Shown here: piece after piece, positions 27,644 through 34,390 of the stretch
Layout: the number at the start of each line of letters is the position of its first letter
Position numbering within the stretch: the first letter of the stretch is position 1
Assembly: GCF_032268605.1 (NCBI RefSeq)
Contig: NZ_CP130318.1
Span: 2,452,001-2,516,000, forward strand
Reading direction: 5' to 3'
From: Paenibacillus aurantius
GTDB taxonomy: Bacteria; Bacillota; Bacilli; Paenibacillales; NBRC-103111
DNA length: 64,000 bases
The notes under the pieces: generated by a model
What the model was told of the DNA's origin: nothing
Database searches by the model: none
The model's input: only the letters and a program-made list of their open reading frames with translations
Translations under genes and position numbers: made by a program

Positions 27644-27711
27644 AGTGTTATCACCTCCACCCTCTAAGACGGGGCTTGCTGGAAAAAGGTTGCAGCCTTT
27701 GCCAGACGGGT

Positions 27712-27741
27712 TTGCTATCGCTTGTCCCACGGCTTTATACT
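27712..27741 (+). promoter_or_regulatory. Probable sigma-A promoter of the alpha/beta hydrolase
   Basis: TTGCTA, 18-bp spacer, TATACT; the -10 box ends 30 bp upstream of the hydrolase ATG. It lies in the gap between divergent genes. Confidence 0.6.
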
Positions 27742-27771
27742 TATAGGATTAACCAAGGGAGGCGGTTGTCT

Positions 27772-28608
27772 ATGGCTACGGCATTTGAATTTCGTCTGGG
27801 GGAAGACCGGGTCATCCGGGGGGACGGGTATCCGGCGAGGAAAGAAGCACACGGAACTCTCCTTATCTGTCACGGGTATAAAGGTTTTAAAAATTGGGGC
27901 TTCTTTCCGTACGCGGCCGAGCGGCTGGCGGAGAACGTGGATGTGGTTGCTTTTAATTTTTCCCATAATGGAGTGGGGGAGGACCTGCTGGAGTTCACGG
28001 AGCTGGACAAGTTTGCTCGAAATACATATTCCCGGGAGCAGGAGGACGTGGCTTTTCTGGTAACGGCGATTAAGCAGAAGAAATTCCTCGGCCTGGAGGA
28101 CAACTCCCGGAAGCCGCTGTTTCTCCTGGGCCACAGCCGGGGAGCGGGGACAGCCTTGATCTACGCCTTCGATAACCCGGGTAAGCTGGCAGGAGTCGTT
28201 TCGTGGAACGGGATTGTGAAGGTCGATCTCTTTTCCGAAGAAGAGAAGAAGAAGATGAGGGAAGAAGGCCGGGCGTACACCATTAACGGCAGGACCAAGC
28301 AGGCCATGCCGCTGGATGCCGAGATTCTGGAGGATATGGAGCGGAACCGCGAGCGCTTCGATATTCTTAACAGGGCCGGGCATTCGTCCGTTCCAATCGC
28401 TCTTGTTCAAGGCACCGAGGATTTTGAGAGGCTTCGCCGAGGCAGCGATGAACTCCGCGCCGTTCGTCCCGATATTCCGCTCTATCCCGTGAAGGGAGGA
28501 GGGCATACTTTTAATACCGTTCATCCTTTTCAAGGTACAACGGAGGAGCTGGAGCAGGCGCTGGGATACACGTTAAGCTGGATCGAGGAACGGCTGGCTC
28601 AGCAATAA
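27772..28608 (+). CDS. Alpha/beta-fold hydrolase (dienelactone hydrolase/esterase-like)
   Basis: 278 aa, single alpha/beta-hydrolase domain. LLICHGYKGFKNWGFFPY forms the oxyanion region, LGHSRGAGTAL contains the nucleophile elbow (G-x-S-x-G, Ser), and GGGHTFNT carries the likely catalytic His. No signal peptide, so cytoplasmic. The start at 27772 has GGGAGG upstream. Substrate not deducible; such proteins are often annotated only as esterases or peptidase-like. It is monocistronic and divergent from the SLH gene. Confidence 0.85.
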   Translation: MATAFEFRLGEDRVIRGDGYPARKEAHGTLLICHGYKGFKNWGFFPYAAERLAENVDVVAFNFSHNGVGEDLLEFTELDKFARNTYSREQEDVAFLVTAIKQKKFLGLEDNSRKPLFLLGHSRGAGTALIYAFDNPGKLAGVVSWNGIVKVDLFSEEEKKKMREEGRAYTINGRTKQAMPLDAEILEDMERNRERFDILNRAGHSSVPIALVQGTEDFERLRRGSDELRAVRPDIPLYPVKGGGHTFNTVHPFQGTTEELEQALGYTLSWIEERLAQQ

Positions 28609-28639
28609 AGCGACATGGCGAATAGGTGCCGTACTCTTC

Positions 28640-28909
28640 TTAGGGATCCTTTTTGTCCCGCTCCATCGTCTGCTTGTAAAGCTGGTTTCCATACACAGCG
28701 GCGGCTCCGGTTAGAATGCCTTGAACCACCGATTCAGCGGACAAGCCGAGAATCAGAACGGTTAGCACCAGGGCCAATGCCGTCACGAGCCAGATGATGC
28801 TCCAATCCGGGATTTTCGGCGTCCTCTTCAGAGAATAGCCGAACACCCAGCAAGCGGTTACGACCAGAACCAGCCTGGGATCAATCAAGGCGAACAGATC
28901 GGCCATCAT
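28640..28909 (-). CDS. Holin-like membrane protein (phage holin family)
   Basis: 89 aa with two to three hydrophobic helices (LVLVVTACWVFGYSL, WLVTALALVLTVLILGL, VVQGILTGAAAVYG) and a charged C-terminal tail QLYKQTMERDKKDP, a typical holin layout. It resembles a family of Paenibacillus/Bacillus holins containing a conserved QG-x3-GA-x2-VYGNQ segment. GGAGGAGGGGAG precedes the ATG pair. No endolysin or other phage gene is adjacent, so it may be a domesticated gene linked to sporulation, spore release or protein export. Confidence 0.75.
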   Translation of the reverse strand: MMADLFALIDPRLVLVVTACWVFGYSLKRTPKIPDWSIIWLVTALALVLTVLILGLSAESVVQGILTGAAAVYGNQLYKQTMERDKKDP

Positions 28910-29036
28910 GAAGCTCCCCTCCTCCTAAAGTTCTCTTGGTATTACTAGAATATGCCGGGAGAGTAGAGAGTGCTAAATCTCCCCTAAAAAAGGCGGGAGG
29001 GGGGATCCTGGCCCGTCACCCACGTGAACACCGAAA

Positions 29037-29073
29037 AGGCCTTTTCCCGTCTCGCCGACATCGGAAAAGGCCT
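29037..29073 (-). terminator. Hairpin downstream of the small membrane protein gene
   Basis: AGGCCTTTTCC / GGAAAAGGCCT arms separated by ~15 nt, just past the stop of the minus-strand gene, with a short TTTT exit on the minus strand. Moderate terminator. Confidence 0.6.
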
Positions 29074-29086
29074 ATTGGTAATTCGG

Positions 29087-29293
29087 TTAATCGTTACGAA
29101 TGATCAGATAAACCACCAACCCCAGAACCGGGAAGAAAAATAACCCGACCGCGGCCAGCAAGCCGAACTCCTGAGTCCTGCCCCTTCTTCGGCTGTCCCG
29201 GTAGGCCCATACACACAGGGCCACATGGATCACAAAAAAAACCGCCGAGAATAACAAAGCAATGAAGCCTATAATTAACGACATCGCCATCAT
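29087..29293 (-). CDS. Two-helix small membrane protein, 68 aa
   Basis: Unrecognised beyond topology. Two transmembrane helices (SLIIGFIALLFSAVFFVIHVALCVWAY and FGLLAAVGLFFFPVLGLVVYLII) flank a short basic loop RDSRRRGRTQ. The YRDSRRRG-x-n-GLLA...FPVLGLVVYLI pattern resembles the N-terminal membrane module of phospholipase-D-like and related small Gram-positive membrane proteins. AGGAGG is 7 nt before the ATG. The role is unknown. Confidence 0.68.
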   Translation of the reverse strand: MMAMSLIIGFIALLFSAVFFVIHVALCVWAYRDSRRRGRTQEFGLLAAVGLFFFPVLGLVVYLIIRND

Positions 29294-29382
29294 CCTTTCT
29301 CCTCCTTAATACGGAACCGGGCGGGGGTGGGTTTCGGGGAAGCAGCGTAAGGAATGAGACATAAACATCTACATAATGTTTT

Positions 29383-29461
29383 AAAACGACAATATTGTCG
29401 TTTTTTTATTGACCTTAGCACAGAGCTGTTATAAGATAAAAACGACAGGTTTGTCGTTTTT
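29383..29461 (+). promoter_or_regulatory. Promoter bracketed by two palindromic operators
   Basis: Two palindromes share the core ACGACA-N4-TGTCGT. The first (29383-29404) is a perfect 22-bp palindrome and the second (29438-29461) has 10-bp arms. Between them lies a promoter, TTGACC (29409-29414), 17 bp, TAAGAT (29432-29437). Occupancy of either site would block RNA polymerase. The TetR-family gene two positions downstream is the obvious repressor. Confidence 0.85.
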
Positions 29462-29493
29462 AATTCCTACTTTATTACAGGAGGTTAATTTAC

Positions 29494-30753
29494 ATGTTAG
29501 TTACGATGTTAGCGAGTGGGACTCGCGGTGATACACAGCCATATATTGCACTTGGATTAGAATTAAAAAAGCTTGGAGTGGATGTTCGAATTGCCGCTTC
29601 GGAGTCTTATCGAGGATTGGTGGAGAGTTATGGATTTGATTATGCCGAGATCCGTGGAGATGTTGCCAAAATTATTGAGAGTGGTGTGGTGAAAGAGGCG
29701 GATAATCCCTTTAAGTTTTTTTCAAGCTTAAAGAACGATGACTTGATGGATTTAATGGTAGGTGCACAGGAGGATCAACATAAAGCGTGCGAGGGAGCGA
29801 ATGCTATTGTGTATCATCCGGGCTCGCCTCTTGGCTATTTTGTTGCCAATGAAATGGGAATCCCAAGCATACTTGCCTCCCCTTTCCCTTTGGTTCCGAC
29901 CAATGAGTATCCTGCGATTATTTTTTATGACAAGGTGAGGCTTGGGAAGCTTTCCAATAAACTGACACACCTTATCTTTGAGCAGGGATTTTGGAAGATG
30001 GCCAATACAGGGTTTAAGCGTTACTGGACAGAAAAATTCGGACAGCTGCCAAAAGGATTCACTAACCCTTACCAAAAGCAGCGGACCAAGAATAACCCTA
30101 CCATCGTATCATTAAGTCCAAGCGTTTTTCCTGTTCCTAAGGATTGGCCGGAGCATGTGCATTCTTTTGGCTATTGGTTCATAGAGGATCAAAGCGATTA
30201 CCAGCCTTCCGAAGAGTTGCAACAATTTTTAAACACCGGAGACGCACCAATCTATGTCGGGTTTGGCAGTGTGGGGGATAAGAAGAGGGCCAAAGAATCT
30301 ACAGACATGGTACTTGAAGCATTGATGGCAACAGGAAAACGCGCCATCATCAATGCGGGTGGAGGGATGGAAGAAAGACCAAATACTAAGGATGTCTTCT
30401 TTGTAAAGAGTGTTCCTCACGAATGGCTCTTTCCTTATATGTCAGCCGTCGTTCACCACGGCGGGGCCGGGACGACAGCTGCGGCCTTACGTTTCGGTGT
30501 TCCACAAGTGATAATTCCGTTTGGAAACGATCAGTTTGCTTGGGGCAGAAGGATGAATGAATTGGGAGTAGGCGCTAAAGCTATTCCAAGGAAGGAATTG
30601 ACTGCGGAAAAACTGGGAGCTGCCATCCGCTTTACCCAGACAGCTTCTGTTCAAGAAAAGGCAAATCATTTAGGAATGAAGGTAAAAGCAGAAAAGGGTG
30701 CCCAAAAGGCAGCGGAACTTATTATGGATACGATAAAGAATAACCAATCTTAA
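29494..30753 (+). CDS. MGT/YjiC-like UDP-glycosyltransferase (GT1 family)
   Basis: 419 aa, GT-B fold. The N-terminal acceptor domain opens MLVTMLASGTRGDTQPYIALGLEL. The C-terminal donor domain has the family signature SVPHEWLFPYMSAVVHHGGAGTTAAALRFGVPQVIIPFGNDQFAWG, where HHGGAGTT binds the nucleotide-sugar diphosphate. Relatives glycosylate sterols, macrolides, flavonoids and other hydrophobic molecules, sometimes inactivating antibiotics. The base composition is much AT-richer than neighbours, suggesting transfer. A good ribosome site (CAGGAGG) precedes the ATG. A TetR gene follows after 19 bp and presumably shares the transcript. Confidence 0.88.
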   Translation: MLVTMLASGTRGDTQPYIALGLELKKLGVDVRIAASESYRGLVESYGFDYAEIRGDVAKIIESGVVKEADNPFKFFSSLKNDDLMDLMVGAQEDQHKACEGANAIVYHPGSPLGYFVANEMGIPSILASPFPLVPTNEYPAIIFYDKVRLGKLSNKLTHLIFEQGFWKMANTGFKRYWTEKFGQLPKGFTNPYQKQRTKNNPTIVSLSPSVFPVPKDWPEHVHSFGYWFIEDQSDYQPSEELQQFLNTGDAPIYVGFGSVGDKKRAKESTDMVLEALMATGKRAIINAGGGMEERPNTKDVFFVKSVPHEWLFPYMSAVVHHGGAGTTAAALRFGVPQVIIPFGNDQFAWGRRMNELGVGAKAIPRKELTAEKLGAAIRFTQTASVQEKANHLGMKVKAEKGAQKAAELIMDTIKNNQS

Positions 30754-30772
30754 CAGAATGAGGGAACGATTC

Positions 30773-31420
30773 ATGCCAAAAGTTAAACCGGATCATGCCG
30801 AACGGAAAAAAGCAGAAATAGTAGAAGCAGCAAAGCGTGTTTGCAGAAAAAAGCCCGTCTATGAAGTGGCGATGAGAGATATCGTGATGGAGTCAGGGAT
30901 GAGCCAGGGGGGCGTTTATAAATATTTCGCTAATATAGATGAAGTATTTGTCGCGATCTTAAACCAGGAAACCTTAACTCTTTCGATAAAGGAGGGAGTT
31001 GACGCCATTTTTCAAAGTCAGTCAGAGCCTGTTGAAAAGCTGGACCAATTTCTTTTCATCATCGGCCAGCACATAGTTGCTTCCCTAAAGGAAGATGGGT
31101 CGATTTATTATGAACTTGTTTCCTTGTACTCAAAAGATCCTGCGCGATTTGAGACAGTGAAGGATCAACTGAACGAAGTGTCCAATCTTCAATATCTACA
31201 GAAATCATTTGCTACATTTTTAGTAGAACAGATAGAGACCGGCACTTTTAAGACAACTATGCATAAGGAAGAAGTGCTAACGCTGATCGAAGTGTATATG
31301 ACAGGCCTGATTCATCACCAAAACCCCATTTCTAAAACATCGGACGAACTAACAGAGAAAATCAGCAAGCAAATAAGCGTATTATCATCTGCACTCCAAA
31401 AGCTTTTAGTGGGAGAATAA
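30773..31420 (+). CDS. TetR/AcrR-family repressor
   Basis: 215 aa. The N-terminal helix-turn-helix region reads AERKKAEIVEAAKRVCRKKPVYEVAMRDIVMESGMSQGGVYKYFANIDEVFVAIL, the standard TetR DNA-binding module. The C-terminal ~150 residues form the variable ligand-binding and dimer domain. The start at 30773 has GAGGGAA upstream; an earlier ATG at 30758 lacks a site. It sits just behind the glycosyltransferase, so it most likely autoregulates through the two palindromes at 29383-29461 and is relieved by the enzyme's substrate. Confidence 0.9.
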   Translation: MPKVKPDHAERKKAEIVEAAKRVCRKKPVYEVAMRDIVMESGMSQGGVYKYFANIDEVFVAILNQETLTLSIKEGVDAIFQSQSEPVEKLDQFLFIIGQHIVASLKEDGSIYYELVSLYSKDPARFETVKDQLNEVSNLQYLQKSFATFLVEQIETGTFKTTMHKEEVLTLIEVYMTGLIHHQNPISKTSDELTEKISKQISVLSSALQKLLVGE

Positions 31421-31772
31421 TGGCAGCCGGAACAACCGGATTGATTTCCAGTCCTTTTATCGAATATCTGATTGTAACGATAAGTTCTATGCTCGTCATG
31501 TTTGCATTAACAGTAGTTAACATCTTTATCAACACCAAAATCCAAGAAGAAACACCTAACAACCTAATCGGAAAAGTCATGGCTATCTAAATCACTGCTG
31601 GAACAACCGCTGTACCAATTGGTCAAATGCTTTTCGGTGTCTTGGTGGATAGATATTCTCGAGTCAGATATACCTGCTCATTTTCAGCGTCGGCATCCTG
31701 ACCCTTATTATCGGTTTAGGAGTGATGCAGATATATAGAAAGAGAGTACCGTCTGAAGAACCAGCCTTATAA
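31420..31772 (+). pseudogene. Remnant of an MFS transporter C-terminus
   Basis: From the ATG overlapping the TetR stop, translation gives MAAGTTGLISSPFIEYLIV and then NIFINTKIQEETPNNLIGKVMAI. That is the cytoplasmic loop of an MFS_3-type exporter. A TAA at 31588-31590 interrupts it, after which ITAGTTAVPIGQMLFGVLVD continues in frame. A frameshift near 31670 moves the last helix (LIFSVGILTLIIGLGVMQIY...) to another frame ending at 31772. The first ten or so helices are missing, so the gene is truncated and doubly broken. It may once have been the efflux partner of the glycosyltransferase. Confidence 0.8.
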
Positions 31773-31807
31773 AAGAAAGGAGGAGGTAAACCGTTTTAAA
31801 AAAGATA

Positions 31808-32017
31808 GTGTTCATCGGCTTCTCTGCCCTCGCCATTCCCATTGGCATTTCCCTTCTCGGTGGAGGGGGATTTATAATCCTAAACCTCTTTTTAGGTACA
31901 CCTCTAGAAGAATCATTCAAAGCGATAAAAGGCTTCCAAGAGACAATACAACCATACACAAAATATATGATTATCTTTATAGCAATCCCACTCTTTGTCA
32001 AAATCATTAAGCGTTGA
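31808..32017 (+). CDS. Small membrane protein, ~70 aa, start unclear
   Basis: Unrecognised. The frame VFIGFSALAIPIGISLLGGGGFIILNLFLGTPLEESF...YMIIFIAIPLFVKIIKR has two hydrophobic helices. A strong ribosome site (AAAGGAGGAGGT, 31776-31787) is present. However, the codon at the right distance is TTA (31796), not TTG, and the only conventional in-frame start (GTG 31808) is ~20 nt away. The start may be lost, making this another decayed gene of the island. Base composition is AT-rich like the glycosyltransferase. Confidence 0.45.
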   Translation: MFIGFSALAIPIGISLLGGGGFIILNLFLGTPLEESFKAIKGFQETIQPYTKYMIIFIAIPLFVKIIKR

Positions 32018-32026
32018 GCGACGTCG

Positions 32027-32146
32027 ATGCAAGTCTTCAAAGAATTAGCGAAAGATTGCCGGACAGCTGAAGATATCCATGCCAAGCTTCGTGACCTGTT
32101 TCGGGACACGATCCAGCAGGTATTTGTGGCGGAGATCGGCACATAA
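32027..32146 (+). pseudogene. IS256-family transposase N-terminal remnant
   Basis: The 39-residue frame MQVFKELAKDCRTAEDIHAK... to ...QQVFVAEIGT matches, from memory, the first ~40 residues of IS256/mutator transposases (RTQEDIHAMLKDLFKETLQEMLEAEMD). It stops just where AEMDEHLGY would follow. The catalytic DDE core is absent and no terminal inverted repeat was found. It is therefore a fossil marking past mobile-element activity at the edge of the AT-rich island. Confidence 0.72.
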
Positions 32147-32185
32147 TGGTCATTAGCTTATAGTGGTGATATTTAGTGAAAAACA

Positions 32186-32212
32186 AAAAAGCCCTTGAAT
32201 CTCAAGAGCTTC
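32186..32212 (-). terminator. Terminator downstream of tRNA-Val
   Basis: On the minus strand: AGCTCTTGA-GAT-TCAAGGGCT hairpin followed by six T, 13 bp beyond the 3' end of the tRNA. Confidence 0.85.
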
Positions 32213-32224
32213 TGCTGGTATGTA

Positions 32225-32300
32225 TGGTGACCTGAGCCGGGCTCGAACCGACGACCCCCACCCTGTCAAGATGGTGCTCTCCCAGCTGAGCTATCAAGTC
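32225..32300 (-). tRNA. tRNA-Val (GAC)
   Basis: 76-nt cloverleaf on the minus strand with encoded CCA. Acceptor GACTTGA/TCAGGTC (one G-T pair), D-arm TAGCTCAGCTGGGAGAGC, anticodon stem CCATC/GGTGG with loop TTGACAG giving anticodon GAC (plus-strand 32265-32267), T-stem GTCGG/CCGGC with loop TTCGAGC. It sits at the edge of an AT-rich island. Confidence 0.93.
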
Positions 32301-32409
32301 ACGTGTCAGGGACAATTAGTATATTACCAAGGTTATGTGCGGATGTCAAACATTTTTTTTATGTAGAGCCAAGGACATTGTCCTTGGGCCGCCGAGAGGT
32401 CCAAACCTG

Positions 32410-32631
32410 TTATTCCACGCGGAATTCAGAGAACTCTCTTAAGAAATAAGCATCGCATTTCCCGGGGCTAGACTTTCGGATAATGACCGAGGTTTCGGTA
32501 AACTTCTCTACGGTGCCGCAATATTCCACGCACTTGCCCTGCTGCCAGACCGAGATGCGGCGCTGGAACAGAATGGCGTTGTCAAAGTCGACGTCATGGA
32601 GAAGAACTTGCGGTTGGTTGTTGATTTGCAC
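32410..32631 (-). CDS. Conserved-looking small protein, 73 aa
   Basis: Unrecognised. The frame reads ...VQINNQPQVLLHDVDFDNAILFQRRISVWQQGKCVEYCGTVEKFTETSVIIRKSS..., a predominantly beta-strand pattern. Strands of about eight residues alternate with turns, recalling an Sm-like or OB-type barrel. The chosen start is GTG at 32631 with GAGGTG 6 nt upstream; GTG at 32640 lies within that site. It has three Cys. No neighbour gives a functional clue. Confidence 0.6.
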   Translation of the reverse strand: MQINNQPQVLLHDVDFDNAILFQRRISVWQQGKCVEYCGTVEKFTETSVIIRKSSPGKCDAYFLREFSEFRVE

Positions 32632-32974
32632 AATGGTCACCTCATGGATAAGAATAACGCAATCATTTCGACGGGAGGGGCCGGAACTCCTGCGTATGGA
32701 ATCGGCTTTCCTAAACTATTTATCGGCGGGTTACTCTAGTTTATGAAGTCCTCCTTTAAAAACATTCCACTTTTTAGTATGCCCCGTGACGGCATGGCCT
32801 ATACCAGAAGGCCTTTTTTTGCCAGCTATTCCAGAGTTCACAAAAAATTAATAGTTCCAAGCGAAACCTTTGGGCTATACTTGACGTCTATACAGGTCGG
32901 AACGGATTTGTTTAAGCCCGAAATCCATTGGGTATATTTAGGTAGACATGACTATTGTAGGAAGGGGGAGAACG
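32632..32974. other. Intergenic region with a plus-strand hairpin and T-run
   Basis: 343 bp with no convincing gene. A GGCCT/AGGCC hairpin followed by seven T lies at 32795-32820, although no plus-strand gene precedes it. It could end a short untranslated RNA or act as a leader attenuator for the glycosyltransferase operon that begins at 32975. TATACT at 32876-32881 and TATATT at 32933-32938 are possible -10 boxes for that operon, without good -35 partners. Confidence 0.5.
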
Positions 32975-33673
32975 ATGAACATTCTGGTAATTATTCCGGC
33001 TTATAATGAAGAGAAAAGTATCGGAAGCGTCATTGAATCGGTCAAAAGCCGGCATCCCGAAATAGACATTGTTGTCGTTAATGACGGTTCTAAGGACGGG
33101 ACGAGCGCGGCGGCGAGAGCTTCGGGGAAAGCCCATGTCGTAGACCTTCCGGTTAACCTCGGCATCGGAGGGGCGGTGCAGACCGGGTATTTGTTTGCGT
33201 ACCGGAACGGATATGACATCGCCATTCAGATTGATGCGGACGGCCAGCATGATCCGGCGGAGCTGAATAAAATTATTGCCAGCATTGCGAACGGGGAAGC
33301 GGACTGCTGCGTCGGCTCACGCTTCGTCCAGAAGACGTCTTACCGGTCCAGCCTGTCCAGGCGCCTCGGCATTCAGTTCTTTACTTGGCTGATTCACTTG
33401 ACCGTAGGCAAGCGGATTACAGATCCGACTTCCGGTTTCCGGGCGGTGAACCGTAAAATTATCGAAGTGTTCGCCAATTACTATCCGGACGATTACCCCG
33501 AGGTGGAAGCAGTCGTGCTGTTGGAACGGATGGGCTTCCGGGTCAAAGAGGCTTCGGTTCAGATGCACAGCCGGACGGCCGGCAAGTCATCGATTACGCC
33601 GTTCAAATCGTTGTATTATATGGTCAAGGTGTCCCTTGCCGTACTGATGACCCGAATAAGGAATGTGGGATGA
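32975..33673 (+). CDS. GT2-family glycosyltransferase, polyprenyl-phosphate sugar transferase type
   Basis: 232 aa, GT-A fold. MNILVIIPAYNEEKSIGSVIESV, VVVNDGSKDGT, the DXD-type IQIDADGQHDP and SGFRAVNRKIIEVFANYYPDDYPE match dolichyl/undecaprenyl-phosphate mannosyl- or glucosyltransferases (DPM1/ArnC/GtrB-like). There are no membrane helices at the C-terminus. The start at 32975 has AAGGGGGAG upstream. It overlaps or abuts the next three genes in an operon. Expected job: load a sugar onto undecaprenyl phosphate on the cytoplasmic face. Confidence 0.9.
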   Translation: MNILVIIPAYNEEKSIGSVIESVKSRHPEIDIVVVNDGSKDGTSAAARASGKAHVVDLPVNLGIGGAVQTGYLFAYRNGYDIAIQIDADGQHDPAELNKIIASIANGEADCCVGSRFVQKTSYRSSLSRRLGIQFFTWLIHLTVGKRITDPTSGFRAVNRKIIEVFANYYPDDYPEVEAVVLLERMGFRVKEASVQMHSRTAGKSSITPFKSLYYMVKVSLAVLMTRIRNVG

Positions 33674-33677
33674 CAAC

Positions 33678-34049
33678 ATGAACATTTATCTTCTTTCTAC
33701 CGTGTTCTGCCTGGCCTTTGTCGGCTTTACCATCGAGTTGATCCGCCGGCAGAAGATCGCCGAGCGCTATGCGCTGCTCTGGCTCGTGCTTGGCTTCGTT
33801 ATGCTGCTCTTCAGCCTGTTTCCGAACCTGCTGATCCGGTTATCCGAAGCCGTACATATTTTTTACGCCCCGTCGTTGCTTTTCTTGATCGGCCTATTGT
33901 TTTCCCTGGTTTTTATCATGCACTTAACGATGGTTATTTCCAAGCTGCACCGCAAAGTGACCCGCCTGACCCAGGAAGTGGCCTTGCTGCAAGCCAAACG
34001 CCCAGAGGAGGACGGAGCCCGTGGCTATTCTTCTGATCGTACTGGCTAA
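33678..34049 (+). CDS. DUF2304 membrane protein
   Basis: 123 aa. Three hydrophobic segments (YLLSTVFCLAFVGFTIELI, YALLWLVLGFVMLLFSLFPNLL, YAPSLLFLIGLLFSLVFIMHLTMVISKL) are followed by a short coiled, charged tail. This is the DUF2304 pattern, a family repeatedly found next to GT2 polyprenyl-phosphate glycosyltransferases. The function is unknown; it may anchor the soluble GT2 enzyme to the membrane. Start 33678 lies 4 bp after the GT2 stop; the tail overlaps the next gene by 29 bp. Confidence 0.85.
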   Translation: MNIYLLSTVFCLAFVGFTIELIRRQKIAERYALLWLVLGFVMLLFSLFPNLLIRLSEAVHIFYAPSLLFLIGLLFSLVFIMHLTMVISKLHRKVTRLTQEVALLQAKRPEEDGARGYSSDRTG

Positions 34050-34368
34050 CGTGATTCTGCTGGTTACCGGACAGCTCCTGTGGAAGGTAGCCTTAAGCCG
34101 GCATCCGTTGAAATCGGTGCATGATTTGATTCCCATTTTTCTGCAGCCCTCCATGCTGGTCGGATGTTTCCTGTTTGCCGCGGCTACGCTTATCTGGTTC
34201 TACGCGCTGAGCAAATATGATTTAAGCCGAGTGTACCCGCTGCAGTCCATGGCCTATGTCATGGGGGCAATATCGGGTATTTTGTTTTTCAGGGAAACGA
34301 TGTCCGGCGGACAATGGATCGGGTTGCTGCTCATTGTGGGTGGAGCGTTTCTAATTGCCAGATCCTAA
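34021..34368 (+). CDS. EamA/SMR-like four-helix transporter (ArnE/ArnF-like flippase candidate)
   Basis: 115 aa with four transmembrane helices, GTG start preceded by GGAGGA. The pattern LIVLANVILLVTGQLLWKVALS ... FYALSKYDLSRVYPLQSMAYVMGAISGILFFRETMSGGQWIGLLLIVGGAFLIA is that of one EamA half. This is the size of ArnE/ArnF, which flip undecaprenyl-phosphate-aminoarabinose. Between a lipid-sugar transferase and a GT-C enzyme, flipping of the lipid-linked sugar is the natural inference. A drug exporter of the SMR class is the alternative. Confidence 0.82.
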   Translation: MAILLIVLANVILLVTGQLLWKVALSRHPLKSVHDLIPIFLQPSMLVGCFLFAAATLIWFYALSKYDLSRVYPLQSMAYVMGAISGILFFRETMSGGQWIGLLLIVGGAFLIARS

Positions 34369-34390
34369 TCCAACCGAAGGGGGACTCCCG

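Noticed and set aside
29037-29073. AGGCCTTTTCC repeat considered as the end of an insertion element
   Set aside because: The arms are only ~15 nt apart, no transposase or target duplication is nearby, and it fits a hairpin after the adjacent gene stop.
32743-33006. 87-codon plus-strand frame upstream of the GT2 gene
   Set aside because: No ribosome site, contains the terminator-like hairpin and overlaps the real GT2 start; composition not protein-like.
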